64,000 nt of DNA from Mesorhizobium erdmanii USDA 3471. Lineage in GTDB: Bacteria; Pseudomonadota; Alphaproteobacteria; Rhizobiales; Rhizobiaceae. Each line of letters begins with the position of its first letter. Position 1 is the first letter of the stretch. The notes below the pieces were generated by a model. It made no database searches. It saw nothing but the letters and a program-made list of their open reading frames with translations, and was not told the DNA's origin. Position numbers and translations under genes: made by a program. Location: the NCBI RefSeq assembly GCF_000472705.1, contig NZ_AXAE01000012.1:207716-271715 (forward strand), read 5' to 3'. Below are positions 24,472 to 33,567 of this stretch, one piece after another.

Positions 24472-26024
24472 GGCGTGGCTCCCGGCTCGGAAGCATTGGG
24501 AGCGGCCAGTATGCCGACATCAGCCTTGGCGCCGCGCGGCAGGCCGTAAGCGGCGCGCATCAGCGCCGGCTCGTCCGCCTCCTCGACCGGGAAGATATCG
24601 ACCAGGCGGCCGCCGAAGATGACGATGACGCGGTCGCAGACGCGCTGCACCTCTTCCAGCTCCGAGGTGTAGAACAGCACCGACTTGCCGTGGCCGGCAA
24701 GCTCGCGCAACAGCTTGTAGATCTCCTGCTTGGTGCCGACATCGATGCCGCGCGTCGGGTCGAAGCACAGGATGGTGCGGGCATCGGCGGCGATCCAGCG
24801 GGCGATCGTCACCTTCTGCTGGTTGCCGCCGGACAGCCGCTGCACCTCGCCTTGCGCGCGGGTGTCGATCTGCAGGCGCTTGATGGCGCCAAGCACCGTG
24901 TCGCGCTCCTTGCGCATGTTGATCGGGCCCCAATTGCGCAGCGCGGCGCTGAAGGGCAGGGCAATGTTCTCGCGCACCGAGCGTTGCATGGCGAGCGCCT
25001 CGGAACGGTCGCCCGGCACATACGCGATGCCAGCCCGGATGGCGTCGATCGGATGGGCGAATTTCGCCTGATTGCCATCGACCTCGATCGTGCCGCCGGA
25101 GGGCCGGATCGAGCCGGCAAGGGCGGCGAACAATTCGTCCTGGCCCTGGCCCTCCAGCGCGACGACGCCGGCCACCTCGCCATCCCTGAGATCGAAGGAG
25201 ACGTCGTTGAGCTTGGTGCCGACGCGCAGGTCTTTCACGGCGATGCGTGGCCGGGCAGGGGCTGATACCGCCTTCTCGGCAGCACTGCGGGCGGCGACAT
25301 GGGTCTTGACGATGCGGGTGCCGAGCATCAGCTCGACTATCTTTTCCTCGACGCCCGGCACGATGTCGACGACGCCGACGGTCTCGCCGTCGCGCAGCAC
25401 GGTGGCGCGGTCGCACAGTGCGGAGATTTCGACGAAACGGTGGGAGATGAAGATCACGGCGCGGCCGGCATCGCCCTGGCGGCGCACCACTTCGAGAACC
25501 TTTTCGGCGAGGTTGGCCGGCAGTGCCGCCGTCATCTCGTCGAGCAGCAGCACGTCGGGCTCGACGGCCAGCGCGCGGGCCAGGTCGAGCACGCGCAGCA
25601 CGGCCAGCGGAATGTCGCGCGCGGTGTCGCGCAAATCGAGGTCGGCTATGCCGAGTTCACGTACCCAGGCGCGGAACGGCTCCACCGGCGTGCCGGTCAG
25701 CCTGAGATTGGACAGAACGTCGAGATCGGGGATCAGCGACGGTTCCTGGTAGACGGGCAAAAGGCCAGCGCGGCGGCCGGCGGCGGGCGAGCGTATGTCG
25801 CGGGCCTCGCCCCGGATCAGGATGCGCCCGGCATTGGCCTGGATAGCACCGGTCAGGATCTTCACCAGCGTCGACTTGCCGGCGCCATTGGCGCCCATCA
25901 ACGCATGCACTTCGCCCGGCAGCACGGAGAGCGACGCGTTGCGCAGGGCGGCGACAGCGCCGTAATTCTTGGCGACACCGGTGGCGTCGAGGAGAGGGCT
26001 TTGCTGTTGAGCGCTTGTCGTCAA
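24468..26024 (-). CDS. sugar ABC transporter ATP-binding protein (RbsA/MglA type)
   Basis: 518 aa with two tandem ABC domains. Domain 1 has Walker A GANGAGKST (about 43-51) and a Walker B LLLDEMTAAL (about 160-170); its signature region reads IPLAVLRVLDLARAL instead of LSGGQ, a deviation seen in the first domain of this family. Domain 2 has a degenerate Walker A (ALEGQGQDEL) with signature RLSGGNQQKV (about 410-420). It powers import of the ligand delivered by the binding protein. Overlaps the permease gene by four bases. Confidence 0.9.
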   Translation of the reverse strand: MTTSAQQQSPLLDATGVAKNYGAVAALRNASLSVLPGEVHALMGANGAGKSTLVKILTGAIQANAGRILIRGEARDIRSPAAGRRAGLLPVYQEPSLIPDLDVLSNLRLTGTPVEPFRAWVRELGIADLDLRDTARDIPLAVLRVLDLARALAVEPDVLLLDEMTAALPANLAEKVLEVVRRQGDAGRAVIFISHRFVEISALCDRATVLRDGETVGVVDIVPGVEEKIVELMLGTRIVKTHVAARSAAEKAVSAPARPRIAVKDLRVGTKLNDVSFDLRDGEVAGVVALEGQGQDELFAALAGSIRPSGGTIEVDGNQAKFAHPIDAIRAGIAYVPGDRSEALAMQRSVRENIALPFSAALRNWGPINMRKERDTVLGAIKRLQIDTRAQGEVQRLSGGNQQKVTIARWIAADARTILCFDPTRGIDVGTKQEIYKLLRELAGHGKSVLFYTSELEEVQRVCDRVIVIFGGRLVDIFPVEEADEPALMRAAYGLPRGAKADVGILAAPNASEPGATP

Positions 26025-26059
26025 AAGGTGTTGCTCTCGATTCGGAAACTATCGGTGCT

Positions 26060-26229
26060 CTACGGCGCCCCCCTCTGTCCTGCCGGACATCTCCCCCACT
26101 TGGGGGGAGATTGGCAGTTTCGGCGCCGGCCCTCGCTTTGCAACGTTGAAAATTGGCGAAAGCCGAGATGACAGCCAATCTCCCCACCTGTGGGGGAGAT
26201 GTCCGGCAGGACAGAGGGGGGCGCCGTAG
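26060..26229. repeat. family C palindromic repeat, full copy (170 bp) between binding-protein and ATPase genes
   Basis: Same 170-bp length and same terminal arms (CTACGGCGCCCCCCTCTG and complement) as the copy at 23316-23485, with a diverged centre. It lies 36 bases upstream of the ATPase start and 65 bases after the binding-protein stop, a place where hairpins often protect the upstream mRNA and lower downstream expression. Confidence 0.85.
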
Positions 26230-26293
26230 GGCACCAACCTGTATAACGAGGACGGCAGTTCGCCGTCCTCGTAAGTTCATTCAAACTCAGCCC

Positions 26294-27328
26294 TTACTCG
26301 CCCGGCCCCTTGCAGGCGACAATCTGGTCCTTCGTGTAGGTCGTCCAGTCCGGGATCGAGATCGACACCGGCCATTCGGGGCTGAGCGACGGGTCGGCGG
26401 CGGCCTTGAGCTTGGCCTTGCCTTCCTCGGTGGCGTTTTCCCAGAGCTGCGGCTGGACCAGCACAGTCTGCTGGGCCGGCTTCTTGCCGTCGAGGATCCG
26501 CAGCGCGAGCGTCACGCCGGCGCCGCCGATCGAGCCGGGGTTGGTGACGGCGGCGCCGACCAGGCCCTTGACCGAGCTCAGCTGGCCGACGAAGCCGGCA
26601 TTGTCGGCGCCGACCACCGGCACCAGCGGCGCCTGCGATTCGACCAGCGCGTCGACGATGACGTTGTCGATGCCCGATGTCCAGACGCCGTTGAACGGCG
26701 TGCCGGTTGCCAGGAACGACAGCATCTGCTGCTTGGCCTGGTCCTGCTGCCAGCCGGTGAAGACTTCCTGCGCCACCTTCACGTTGGGGAATTCGGCCAG
26801 CGCCTTCTTGAAGCCCTTGTCGCGATCGCTATCGGCCGAAGCGCCGGCGGCGCCGCGCATGTAGAACACCTCGCCCTTGCCGCCCATCTGCTGGAACAGC
26901 CATTTGGCGCCCAGATAGGCGTATTCCTCCTGGTTGTTGGAGATGATGTAGGCCGAAGGCTCGGTGACCGCCTGGTCGACGGCGACGACGACGATGCCGG
27001 CCTTGGTGGCTTCTTCCAGGCCCGCCTTGATGCCGGCGGGGTCGGCCGGGTTGACGACGATGGCATCGACCTTGGCGCTGATCAAATTGCGGATGTCTTC
27101 CAACTGGCCGGCGGCATCGGTGTTGCGGTGGGCGATGTTGAGCTTTGCCACCTCGCCGGAGGCGAGCGCCTGAGCCTTCATGGCGCAGACCATTTCCTCG
27201 CGCCAGCCATTGCCCTGCACGGTGTTGGAAATGCCGATCGTGTATTTGCCGGCGGCGGCAGAGACGCCCACCGAGGCCAGCAAGGCAGCACCCGCAAGCA
27301 GCGGGACCATTGTCAGGATCTTCTTCAT
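26294..27328 (-). CDS. sugar ABC transporter substrate-binding protein (RbsB/peripla_BP_4 type)
   Basis: 344 aa periplasmic protein with a signal peptide (MKKILTMVPLLAGAALLA, cleavage near SAAA-GKYT). The type I binding-protein fold shows in TIGISNTVQGNGWREEM (about 29-45), NTDAAGQLEDIRNLISAKVDAIVVNP (about 68-93) and VVAVDQAV (about 107). AGGAG is seven bases before the ATG at 27328. The ligand is a sugar or polyol by family; the exact one is not evident. First transporter gene after the catabolic genes. Confidence 0.9.
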   Translation of the reverse strand: MKKILTMVPLLAGAALLASVGVSAAAGKYTIGISNTVQGNGWREEMVCAMKAQALASGEVAKLNIAHRNTDAAGQLEDIRNLISAKVDAIVVNPADPAGIKAGLEEATKAGIVVVAVDQAVTEPSAYIISNNQEEYAYLGAKWLFQQMGGKGEVFYMRGAAGASADSDRDKGFKKALAEFPNVKVAQEVFTGWQQDQAKQQMLSFLATGTPFNGVWTSGIDNVIVDALVESQAPLVPVVGADNAGFVGQLSSVKGLVGAAVTNPGSIGGAGVTLALRILDGKKPAQQTVLVQPQLWENATEEGKAKLKAAADPSLSPEWPVSISIPDWTTYTKDQIVACKGPGE

Positions 27329-27416
27329 TTCAGTACTCCTCCACATTGTTTTTCAGTTTCAGTTCCAACCCGTTAAAGCGCGCCGCTGACAGACTGAGTC
27401 AGCGGCGGGCCCTAAT

Positions 27417-28331
27417 TCACTTGACCAGGGGACTCAGCACGTCGCGGGCAAGCAGGAAACCACGCTTCACCTGATCGTCGCTGCCTTCAAATCGCCTGTC
27501 CTCGTGTTCGATGATGACGGATCCGTCATAGCCGGCGCGGTAGAGGCCGGAGAAGAAGCCGCTCCAGTCGACATCGCCCAGCCCCGGCATGCGCGGTACC
27601 TGCCAGCCTATCCCGGCTGACAGAATTCCGCGCTCGTACAAACCATCATGATCAATCATCAGGTCCTTGGCGTGGACGTGCAGCATGTAGGGGCCGAACT
27701 CCCTGATGAAGCGGGCCTGATCGATCATCTGCCAGACCAGGTGCGAGGGGTCGAAATTCATGCCGACATCGCCGCCCCAGGTTTCCAGGATGCGGCGCCA
27801 GACAAGCGGCGAATAGGCGATGTTGTGTCCGCCCGGCCATTCGTCATAGCTGAAGATCATCGGGCAGTTCTCGAACGCGAGCTTGACGCCATGGCCGCGT
27901 GCAAAAGCGACGATCTCGGGCCAGACTTTCAGCGCGTCCTGCCAGTTGACGTCGACGGTCTTCGAGGCATCGCCGCCGCAGAAGGTGTTGACCACCGGCA
28001 CGCCCATATTGGCGGCCAGCAAGATCACCTTCTTCAGGTGGCCGATGACCGCCTCGCGATGCGCGGCATCGGGATGCAGCGGGTTGGGATAGTAGCCGAG
28101 GCCGGAGACGGAAATGTTCTTTTCCGCCAGCGCGGCGACGATTTGCTTGGCCTGCGCGGGCGAGGTGCCATCCGCATCGATATGGCTGGTGCCGGCATAG
28201 CGGCGGGTCGCGCCGGATGATTTCGGCCAGCAGGCAATTTCCAGCGCCTCGAAGCCGACAGTTTCAGCCCAGCCGGCAACTTCGGCAAGCGGGGTCTCCG
28301 CGAACGGCGCGGTGAGCAGTCCAAGTTTCAT
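27417..28331 (-). CDS. sugar phosphate isomerase/epimerase (AP endonuclease 2 / xylose-isomerase-like TIM barrel)
   Basis: 304 aa. TIM-barrel signatures are GFEALEIACWP (about 27-37), the metal ligands in LAFENCPM (about 150-157), MNFDPSHLVW (about 195-204), LHVHAKD (about 218-224) and VIIEHEDRRF (about 272-281), giving the usual Glu/Asp/His/Glu metal set. GGAGG precedes the ATG. It lies between the mannitol-dehydrogenase-family gene (35 bp) and the binding-protein gene, so it should isomerise or epimerise an intermediate of the same pathway. Confidence 0.87.
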   Translation of the reverse strand: MKLGLLTAPFAETPLAEVAGWAETVGFEALEIACWPKSSGATRRYAGTSHIDADGTSPAQAKQIVAALAEKNISVSGLGYYPNPLHPDAAHREAVIGHLKKVILLAANMGVPVVNTFCGGDASKTVDVNWQDALKVWPEIVAFARGHGVKLAFENCPMIFSYDEWPGGHNIAYSPLVWRRILETWGGDVGMNFDPSHLVWQMIDQARFIREFGPYMLHVHAKDLMIDHDGLYERGILSAGIGWQVPRMPGLGDVDWSGFFSGLYRAGYDGSVIIEHEDRRFEGSDDQVKRGFLLARDVLSPLVK

Positions 28332-28366
28332 AGTGCCTCCCCTGGCCGTGTCTTCACGGCCGATAC

Positions 28367-29899
28367 CTATAATGCCGATTGTTTGGATCGCTTCAACCTT
28401 GCGATCTCATCTTGTTCGAGACTGTGCCGCACGACCGCCATCGGATCGTCCGAAAGCAGTTCGCTGAGCGCCGAAATGATGGCCGCGCGAAACGTCTGGT
28501 TCGCGGCGAGGCCGGGGTCGAAAATCGTGTCGATGGCAAGGATGGCGGAGGCCAGCGCCGGTGCATCGCGGCCGGTCGCGTCGGCGATCCCTGCGACCTT
28601 TCCGGCATAGGGATCGGAGACCGACCAGCGCTTGCCGAACCTTGTCGACGCCTGGATGAGGTAGGCCATCCAGGCGGCGACCGGCACCGACAGCAGGCCG
28701 ATGCTGGCGCCCTGGCTCAGCCGGTCGCGGATCGGGTTGAGCAGGCGCTGGACGATCTTCTGTGAGCCATCGGTGGCGATCTGGTGGTTGCGGTGACGGA
28801 TCGCGGTGTTCTTCAGCCGTGCGAGGCTTTGCTCAACATAGGCTGATGGCTCCATGCCGGGCACCGGCATCAGCGTCGGCAACGTTTCCTCGACCAGCAT
28901 GCGCCTGACGAAGACCGACAGCAGCGGGTCGGCTATGGCATCGAACGTGTGTTCAAGCCCGGCCAGCACGCCGAGCGTTGCGAGCGTCGTCTGGGCGCCA
29001 TTCAGCACCCGCATCTTGAGATATTCGAACGGCGTCACATCGTCGACGAAGGTCGCGCCGGCGAGATCCCAGCGCGGCATGCGGCCGGCGAATTTCTGCT
29101 CGATCACCCATTGCCGGAACGGCTCGCAGACGGCAACGGCGGCGTCGCGGTAGCCGAACCATTGCTCGACGCTTTCGAGGTCCGCCTGCGTCACCGCCGG
29201 TGCGATGCGGTCGACCATGGCGGAGGGGAAGGCGGCATTGGCCGCGATCCATTCGGCCAGGCCATCGCCGCGGAGTTCGGCGAACGTCCGCACGACATTT
29301 TCGAGGATGACGCCGTTGGTCGGGATGTTGTCGCAGGAGAGCAGCGTCAACGGCCGGCCATGCGTGGCGCGGCGCAACTCCAGCGCTCGCGTCAGGATGC
29401 CGGGCACGCTGCGCGGCCTTTCGGGATTGGCAAGGTCATGGACGATGTCGGGATGGCTAAGGTCGAGCGCGCCGCTAGACGGGATGTGGCAGTAGCCTTT
29501 TTCCGTGACCGTCATCGTTACCAGCTCGATGTCCGGCGGGGACAGTACCGCGAGCGCCGGCGCAGCACTGTCCTGGCTGTCGACCACCTTGACGATGCTG
29601 CCGATGACGCGCGCTTCGATGTGGCTGTTCTCGCGGATCAGCCTCGTATAGAGCCCGCTCTGCCGGCCGAGCGTATCGGCCAGAGTCGGCGGCCGGATGT
29701 TGATGCCGACAATGCCCCAACGATCGAACCGCAGCGACAAGAGGTCATCGGTGTATTCGGCCTGGTGGCAGCGATGGAAGGCGCCGACGCCGAGATGCGC
29801 CATGCCGGGCGCAAGGGTCGCCCGGTCGTAGGACGGTGTCTGGACAGAGGCGGGAAGCCTCTCCAGCAGATCACGGCTAAGGGTCTCGGCGGCATTCAT
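28367..29899 (-). CDS. mannitol dehydrogenase family protein (polyol/uronate oxidoreductase)
   Basis: 510 aa, the length of long-chain mannitol dehydrogenase/fructuronate reductase enzymes. The N-terminal NAD domain has HLGVGAFHRCHQAEY (about 35-49) and IVGINIRPP (about 63-71). The C-terminal domain carries the catalytic KMRVLNGAQT (Lys near 297, then NGAQT) and a downstream RHRNHQIATDGSQKI. It oxidises or reduces a keto sugar/polyol pair; mannitol, arabinitol, fructuronate and tagaturonate are all possible. The ATG overlaps the SDR stop by four bases. Confidence 0.88.
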   Translation of the reverse strand: MNAAETLSRDLLERLPASVQTPSYDRATLAPGMAHLGVGAFHRCHQAEYTDDLLSLRFDRWGIVGINIRPPTLADTLGRQSGLYTRLIRENSHIEARVIGSIVKVVDSQDSAAPALAVLSPPDIELVTMTVTEKGYCHIPSSGALDLSHPDIVHDLANPERPRSVPGILTRALELRRATHGRPLTLLSCDNIPTNGVILENVVRTFAELRGDGLAEWIAANAAFPSAMVDRIAPAVTQADLESVEQWFGYRDAAVAVCEPFRQWVIEQKFAGRMPRWDLAGATFVDDVTPFEYLKMRVLNGAQTTLATLGVLAGLEHTFDAIADPLLSVFVRRMLVEETLPTLMPVPGMEPSAYVEQSLARLKNTAIRHRNHQIATDGSQKIVQRLLNPIRDRLSQGASIGLLSVPVAAWMAYLIQASTRFGKRWSVSDPYAGKVAGIADATGRDAPALASAILAIDTIFDPGLAANQTFRAAIISALSELLSDDPMAVVRHSLEQDEIARLKRSKQSAL

Positions 29900-30678
29900 C
29901 GGTTCGACCCGATCACAGACTGTTCCTGGTCGATGACGGCGCCGGTCATCGGCCCGGCGGCGTCGGACAGCAGGAAGACGGCAAGGTTGGCGATGTCGTG
30001 TGGCGCCAGCAGCCTGCCGAAAGGCTGGGCGGCGTTGGCGGCGTCGAGCCAGCCCGGGCCATGGCCGAGCGTCTCAGCTTGCATCAGGCGCTCGGCCGGC
30101 GTGTCGGTCCAGCCGACATTGATGCCGTTGACGCGGATGCGGTCGAAGCGGTGGGCGTTGGCGGCGTTCTTGGTCAGCGTCGACAGCGCGCCCTTGGTGG
30201 CGGAATAGACGGCAAGCTCGGGCGAGCCGCAATGCGCGTTGATCGACAGGATGTTGACGATGGCTCCGGGCGCCTTGCGCTTCCGCATGTCGGCAATCGC
30301 CGCCTGCATCAGGAAGAATGGCGCGCGCGCATTGACCGCGAACAGCGACGCCCAGTCTTCGGGGCTGGCGTCGATGAAGGAGGCGCGGTCGGTCAGGCCG
30401 GCGGCGTTGACCAAGCCATCGATGCGGCCGAAGCGCTCGATGCAGGCCTGAGCCAACAGGGCAGGCGTGGCTTCATCGGCGAGGTCGGCGGCGACGAAGA
30501 GCGTTGGCGTGCCCAGCGCCGACAGCTCCGCCGCCACGGCGTCGCCGCGCGCCTTGTCGCGACCGGTAATCACCAATCCCTCGACACCGGAACGCGCCAG
30601 CGTCTCGGCAATGGCGCGGCCGATGCCTTGCGTCGCGCCGGTGACCAGCACGACCTTGCCGTTGAGATGAAGCTCCAT
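29896..30678 (-). CDS. SDR family oxidoreductase in sugar/polyol operon
   Basis: 260 aa classical short-chain dehydrogenase: TGATQGIGRAIAE (about 14-26), NAAG (about 90), catalytic Ser in ILSINAHCG (about 143) with YSATK (Tyr and Lys near 158-162), and INVGWTDTP after it. NAD(P)-dependent oxidation of a sugar alcohol or lactone-forming sugar is expected. Directly upstream of and overlapping the mannitol-dehydrogenase-family gene, so the two probably act in sequence. An AT-rich imperfect palindrome (ttctattttttaaaatatgg) lies upstream at about 30698-30719. Confidence 0.88.
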   Translation of the reverse strand: MELHLNGKVVLVTGATQGIGRAIAETLARSGVEGLVITGRDKARGDAVAAELSALGTPTLFVAADLADEATPALLAQACIERFGRIDGLVNAAGLTDRASFIDASPEDWASLFAVNARAPFFLMQAAIADMRKRKAPGAIVNILSINAHCGSPELAVYSATKGALSTLTKNAANAHRFDRIRVNGINVGWTDTPAERLMQAETLGHGPGWLDAANAAQPFGRLLAPHDIANLAVFLLSDAAGPMTGAVIDQEQSVIGSNR

Positions 30679-30756
30679 TCCTCCTCCCGGAACAAAGTTT
30701 CTATTTTTTAAAATATGGAACGATAATTCCCGATAGTCAATTGTGCCAGCAACACC

Positions 30757-31650
30757 TCATGTGCCGCGCTTTGCCGCGACGCCTTGGACCAGCGCCATGC
30801 CGACAGCCAGAGACGCCGCCAGCGAGCGGAAGCCGGCGAAGTCTGATTCCACCACCTCCAGCCAGCTGTCCGACAACCGGATGAGCGGGCTGAAAGTGCT
30901 GTCGGTGATGGTGACGATGCGGGCCTTGCGCTCATGCGCCACCGCGACGAGGTCGGGCGTGATCGAATTGTAGGGGCTGAAGGAGACCGCCAGAACGGCG
31001 TCGCTGCCGCCGATGCAGCCGACCTGGTCGAGCGCCGACGAGCCGACATTGTCGACCAGCACGTTGCGCACGCCTTGCTGCGACAAGGTCAGCGACAGAT
31101 AGGCGGTGACCGGGAAGGCGCGCTTGGAGCCGATGACGTAGATCAGGTCGGCGGCGGCCAGCGTGGCCACCATCTTCTCGAAGCTTTCGACGTCGAAGCC
31201 GGCCTCGATGCGGCCAAGCGAGGCCTGCGAAGCGCCGACCATGCCGTGCAGGAAGTGCGTGGCGGCGTTGGGTTCGGCGTCGGCGCGCGGCTCGCCGCGT
31301 CCTTCCGGCCACGAACCCTTGACGTGCTCCTTGAACAGGCCCTGGAAATCGGAAAAGCCGGAATAGCCGAAGATCTGGGCGAAGCGCACCAGGGTCGAAG
31401 GCTGTACGCCCGCCTGCGCCGCCACCTGCGCGATGGTGCCGAGCGCGACGTCGCTTGGATGCTGCCACAGGAAGATCGCCACCTGACGCAGGCGCTTGGG
31501 GAAATGCACCGTACCGGAGGACAGCACCGCGCGCAGTTCCTCATAGGTCTGCGGCTGGATATAGCCCAACGCGGCAAGAGAGCGCCCGCGCTTGCGCGTC
31601 GCCGCCTCGTCGGCACTGGATCGTCCGGATGATTTTTTCGCCCCGCTCAT
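30757..31650 (-). CDS. MurR/RpiR family transcriptional regulator
   Basis: 297 aa. An N-terminal HTH_6 domain (about 30-110: LRQVAIFLWQHPSDVALGTIAQVAAQAG, TLVRFAQIFGYSGFSDFQ) is joined to a C-terminal SIS sugar-phosphate-binding domain (about 140-270: LIYVIGSKRAFPVTAYLSL, VLAVSFSPYN). Such proteins sense a phosphorylated sugar and usually repress. It is placed first in the operon and divergent from the Gfo/Idh/MocA gene, so it should control both directions. Confidence 0.9.
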   Translation of the reverse strand: MSGAKKSSGRSSADEAATRKRGRSLAALGYIQPQTYEELRAVLSSGTVHFPKRLRQVAIFLWQHPSDVALGTIAQVAAQAGVQPSTLVRFAQIFGYSGFSDFQGLFKEHVKGSWPEGRGEPRADAEPNAATHFLHGMVGASQASLGRIEAGFDVESFEKMVATLAAADLIYVIGSKRAFPVTAYLSLTLSQQGVRNVLVDNVGSSALDQVGCIGGSDAVLAVSFSPYNSITPDLVAVAHERKARIVTITDSTFSPLIRLSDSWLEVVESDFAGFRSLAASLAVGMALVQGVAAKRGT

Positions 31651-31672
31651 GATTTCAGGCTAGCGTGGCACG

Positions 31673-31685
31673 ATTGTATTACAAT
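31673..31685. promoter_or_regulatory. ATTGTA-T-TACAAT palindrome, candidate RpiR operator
   Basis: A perfect 6-1-6 inverted repeat in the 118-bp gap between the divergent RpiR and Gfo/Idh/MocA genes, in an AT-rich island of otherwise GC-rich DNA. Its position fits a shared operator for the RpiR protein. Only one clear copy is seen. Confidence 0.5.
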
Positions 31686-31768
31686 AAGAAAATTGGAAAT
31701 CCTGTTCGAAAGTGGTAGCCGACCTTGCGGCGGGGCGCGTCGCCAACGATCTGCCCGGAGGAGAAAAC

Positions 31769-32962
31769 ATGGTCTACGCAACATCGGATGGGTCGGCGGG
31801 CAGGCGGCTGAGGGTCGGCATGGTCGGCGGCGGCCGCAACGCCTTCATCGGCGCGGTGCATCGGCTGGCCATGCGCCTCGACGACCAGATCGTCCTGGTT
31901 GCCGGCGCGCTGTCGTCCGACCCGGAGAACGCCGCCGCCTCGGCCGCCGAGATCGGCATCGCGCCGGAGCGCAGCTATGCCGATTACCACGCCATGGCAA
32001 AGTCCGAAGCGGCGCGGCCCGATGGTATCGAGGCGGTCGTCATCGTCACGCCGAACCATCTGCACGCGCCGATCGCCACCGCCTTTCTCGAGGCCGGCAT
32101 CGACGTGATCTGCGACAAGCCGCTGTCGACGACGCTCAGCGACGCCGAGGCGCTGGTGGCGCTGGCGCGCGCAAGGAAACGCCGCTTCGTCGTCACGCTC
32201 AACAACACCGGCTACGCCATGGTGCGGCAGGCGCGCGAGATGGTGATGGCTGGCGAGCTTGGGCGGATCGTGTCGGTGCATGGCGCCTATATCCAGGACT
32301 GGCTGACCAAGCCGATCGACGCCGACGGCCAGAAGCAGGCGGAGTGGCGCACCGATCCGGCGCGGGCAGGGCAGTCGGCGGTGCTGGCCGATATCGGTGT
32401 GCATGCCTTCAACCTGGCAAGCTATATTTCGGGCAGCGAGGCCGAGGCGGTCGCGGCGGACCTGTTCACCGCCGTGCCGGGACGCCGGCTCGACGACAAT
32501 GCGCATGTGATGGTGCGCTGGACGGATGGCGCGCGCGGCACAATCCTGGCCAGCCAGACATCGCCCGGCCACTACAATGATCTCTCCGTGCGCATCTATG
32601 GCGACAAAGCCGGCCTCGAATGGTCGGGCGGACGGCCGGAAGAACTGCGCTTTTCAGTCTATGGCGAGGAAACCCGCACGCTGGTGCGCGGCGGCCACGG
32701 CTCGACCGCCGAAAGCCAGCGCGTGTCGCGCATGCCGGCGGCGCACCCGGAAGGCTATATCGAGGCCTTCGCCAATTTCTACCGCGACGCCGCCGACATC
32801 ATTCGCGCCCATCGGTCTGGCGGGGTGGTGGATGCGGCAAGGGCCGCGCAAGTGCCAGACGTGGTCGACGGTGCGCGCGGGGTGAAGTTTGTCGCCGCCG
32901 CCGTGGAATCGAACGCGGCTGGTGGTGCGTGGACAGCGGCGCGGTTTGTGAGTGATAGCTGA
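31769..32962 (+). CDS. Gfo/Idh/MocA family oxidoreductase
   Basis: 397 aa. The Rossmann motif is VGMVGGGRNAFIGAVHR (about 17-33); the EKP-like motif is CDKPLSTTLSDAE (about 115-127, with Asp instead of Glu), followed by the substrate domain containing ADIGVHAFNLASY (about 209-221, the usual D-x-G-x-H). NAD(P)-dependent oxidation of a sugar or inositol-like substrate is expected. GGAGGAG lies five bases before the ATG 31769. It is divergent from rpiR-type regulator gene and probably belongs to the same pathway. Confidence 0.88.
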   Translation: MVYATSDGSAGRRLRVGMVGGGRNAFIGAVHRLAMRLDDQIVLVAGALSSDPENAAASAAEIGIAPERSYADYHAMAKSEAARPDGIEAVVIVTPNHLHAPIATAFLEAGIDVICDKPLSTTLSDAEALVALARARKRRFVVTLNNTGYAMVRQAREMVMAGELGRIVSVHGAYIQDWLTKPIDADGQKQAEWRTDPARAGQSAVLADIGVHAFNLASYISGSEAEAVAADLFTAVPGRRLDDNAHVMVRWTDGARGTILASQTSPGHYNDLSVRIYGDKAGLEWSGGRPEELRFSVYGEETRTLVRGGHGSTAESQRVSRMPAAHPEGYIEAFANFYRDAADIIRAHRSGGVVDAARAAQVPDVVDGARGVKFVAAAVESNAAGGAWTAARFVSDS

Positions 32963-32963
32963 T

Positions 32964-32998
32964 CTCCCTCACGAGCGGGGAGATCGGCAGCTTTAGCC
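32964..32998. repeat. family C repeat fragment
   Basis: ctccctcacgagcggggag followed by atcggcagctttagccgcc, a shortened relative of the inner hairpin plus spacer of the 170-bp repeats. It sits between the convergent Gfo/Idh/MocA and Nudix genes. Confidence 0.5.
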
Positions 32999-33006
32999 GC
33001 CGGCGG

Positions 33007-33477
33007 CTACCCAGCCCCCAGTTGCTTCGCCAGGTCAGCCAGCATCGGGCGCTGCCCGACGAGGATCTTGATTTCGGCCTCGGGCAAAGTGAACCAGCCG
33101 GCTCTGTCGACCTCCGGAAATTCTTTCATCGACCCGGAGCGCGGCGGCCATTCCATGGTGAAGCTGTTGCTCTCGATAGTGGCGACGTTGATTTCGGCCC
33201 GCGCCTCGACAGACCAGGCAATGACCATCTTGCCGCCCGGCTGCTTGTAGTCGCCGAGGCGGGCGAAGGGGCCTTCGACGGTGATGCCGAGCTCTTCCCC
33301 GGTCTCGCGTCGTGCGGCCGCCAGTTCGTCCTCATTCTCCTCGACGAGGCCTTTGGGGATCGACCAGGCGCCATCGTCCTTCTTCGCCCAGAACGGGCCG
33401 CCGGGATGAACCAGAAGCACCCGGATAGTCCCGTCGCTTCGACGATAAATCAGCAGGCCCGCACTACGTTTTGCCAT
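33007..33477 (-). CDS. Nudix hydrolase
   Basis: 156 aa. The Nudix box is complete: Gly43, Glu49, Arg57-Glu58, Glu61-Glu62 and Gly64 in the pattern GX5EX7REXXEEXGU. The N-terminus (SAGLLIYRR) and the tail (FPEVDRAGWFTLPEA) fit the NTP-pyrophosphohydrolase branch related to diadenosine-polyphosphate hydrolases. It would hydrolyse a nucleoside diphosphate linked to some moiety in the cytosol. The 3' end faces the Gfo/Idh/MocA gene. Confidence 0.9.
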   Translation of the reverse strand: MAKRSAGLLIYRRSDGTIRVLLVHPGGPFWAKKDDGAWSIPKGLVEENEDELAAARRETGEELGITVEGPFARLGDYKQPGGKMVIAWSVEARAEINVATIESNSFTMEWPPRSGSMKEFPEVDRAGWFTLPEAEIKILVGQRPMLADLAKQLGAG

Positions 33478-33567
33478 TTTTGCATGTCCGTTTGCGGCGC
33501 TGGTGCGAAGTCGGCCGATTCCGTGTGGACCACGAGTGCCGATCTTGTATCGGGAAATTGCGACGCT

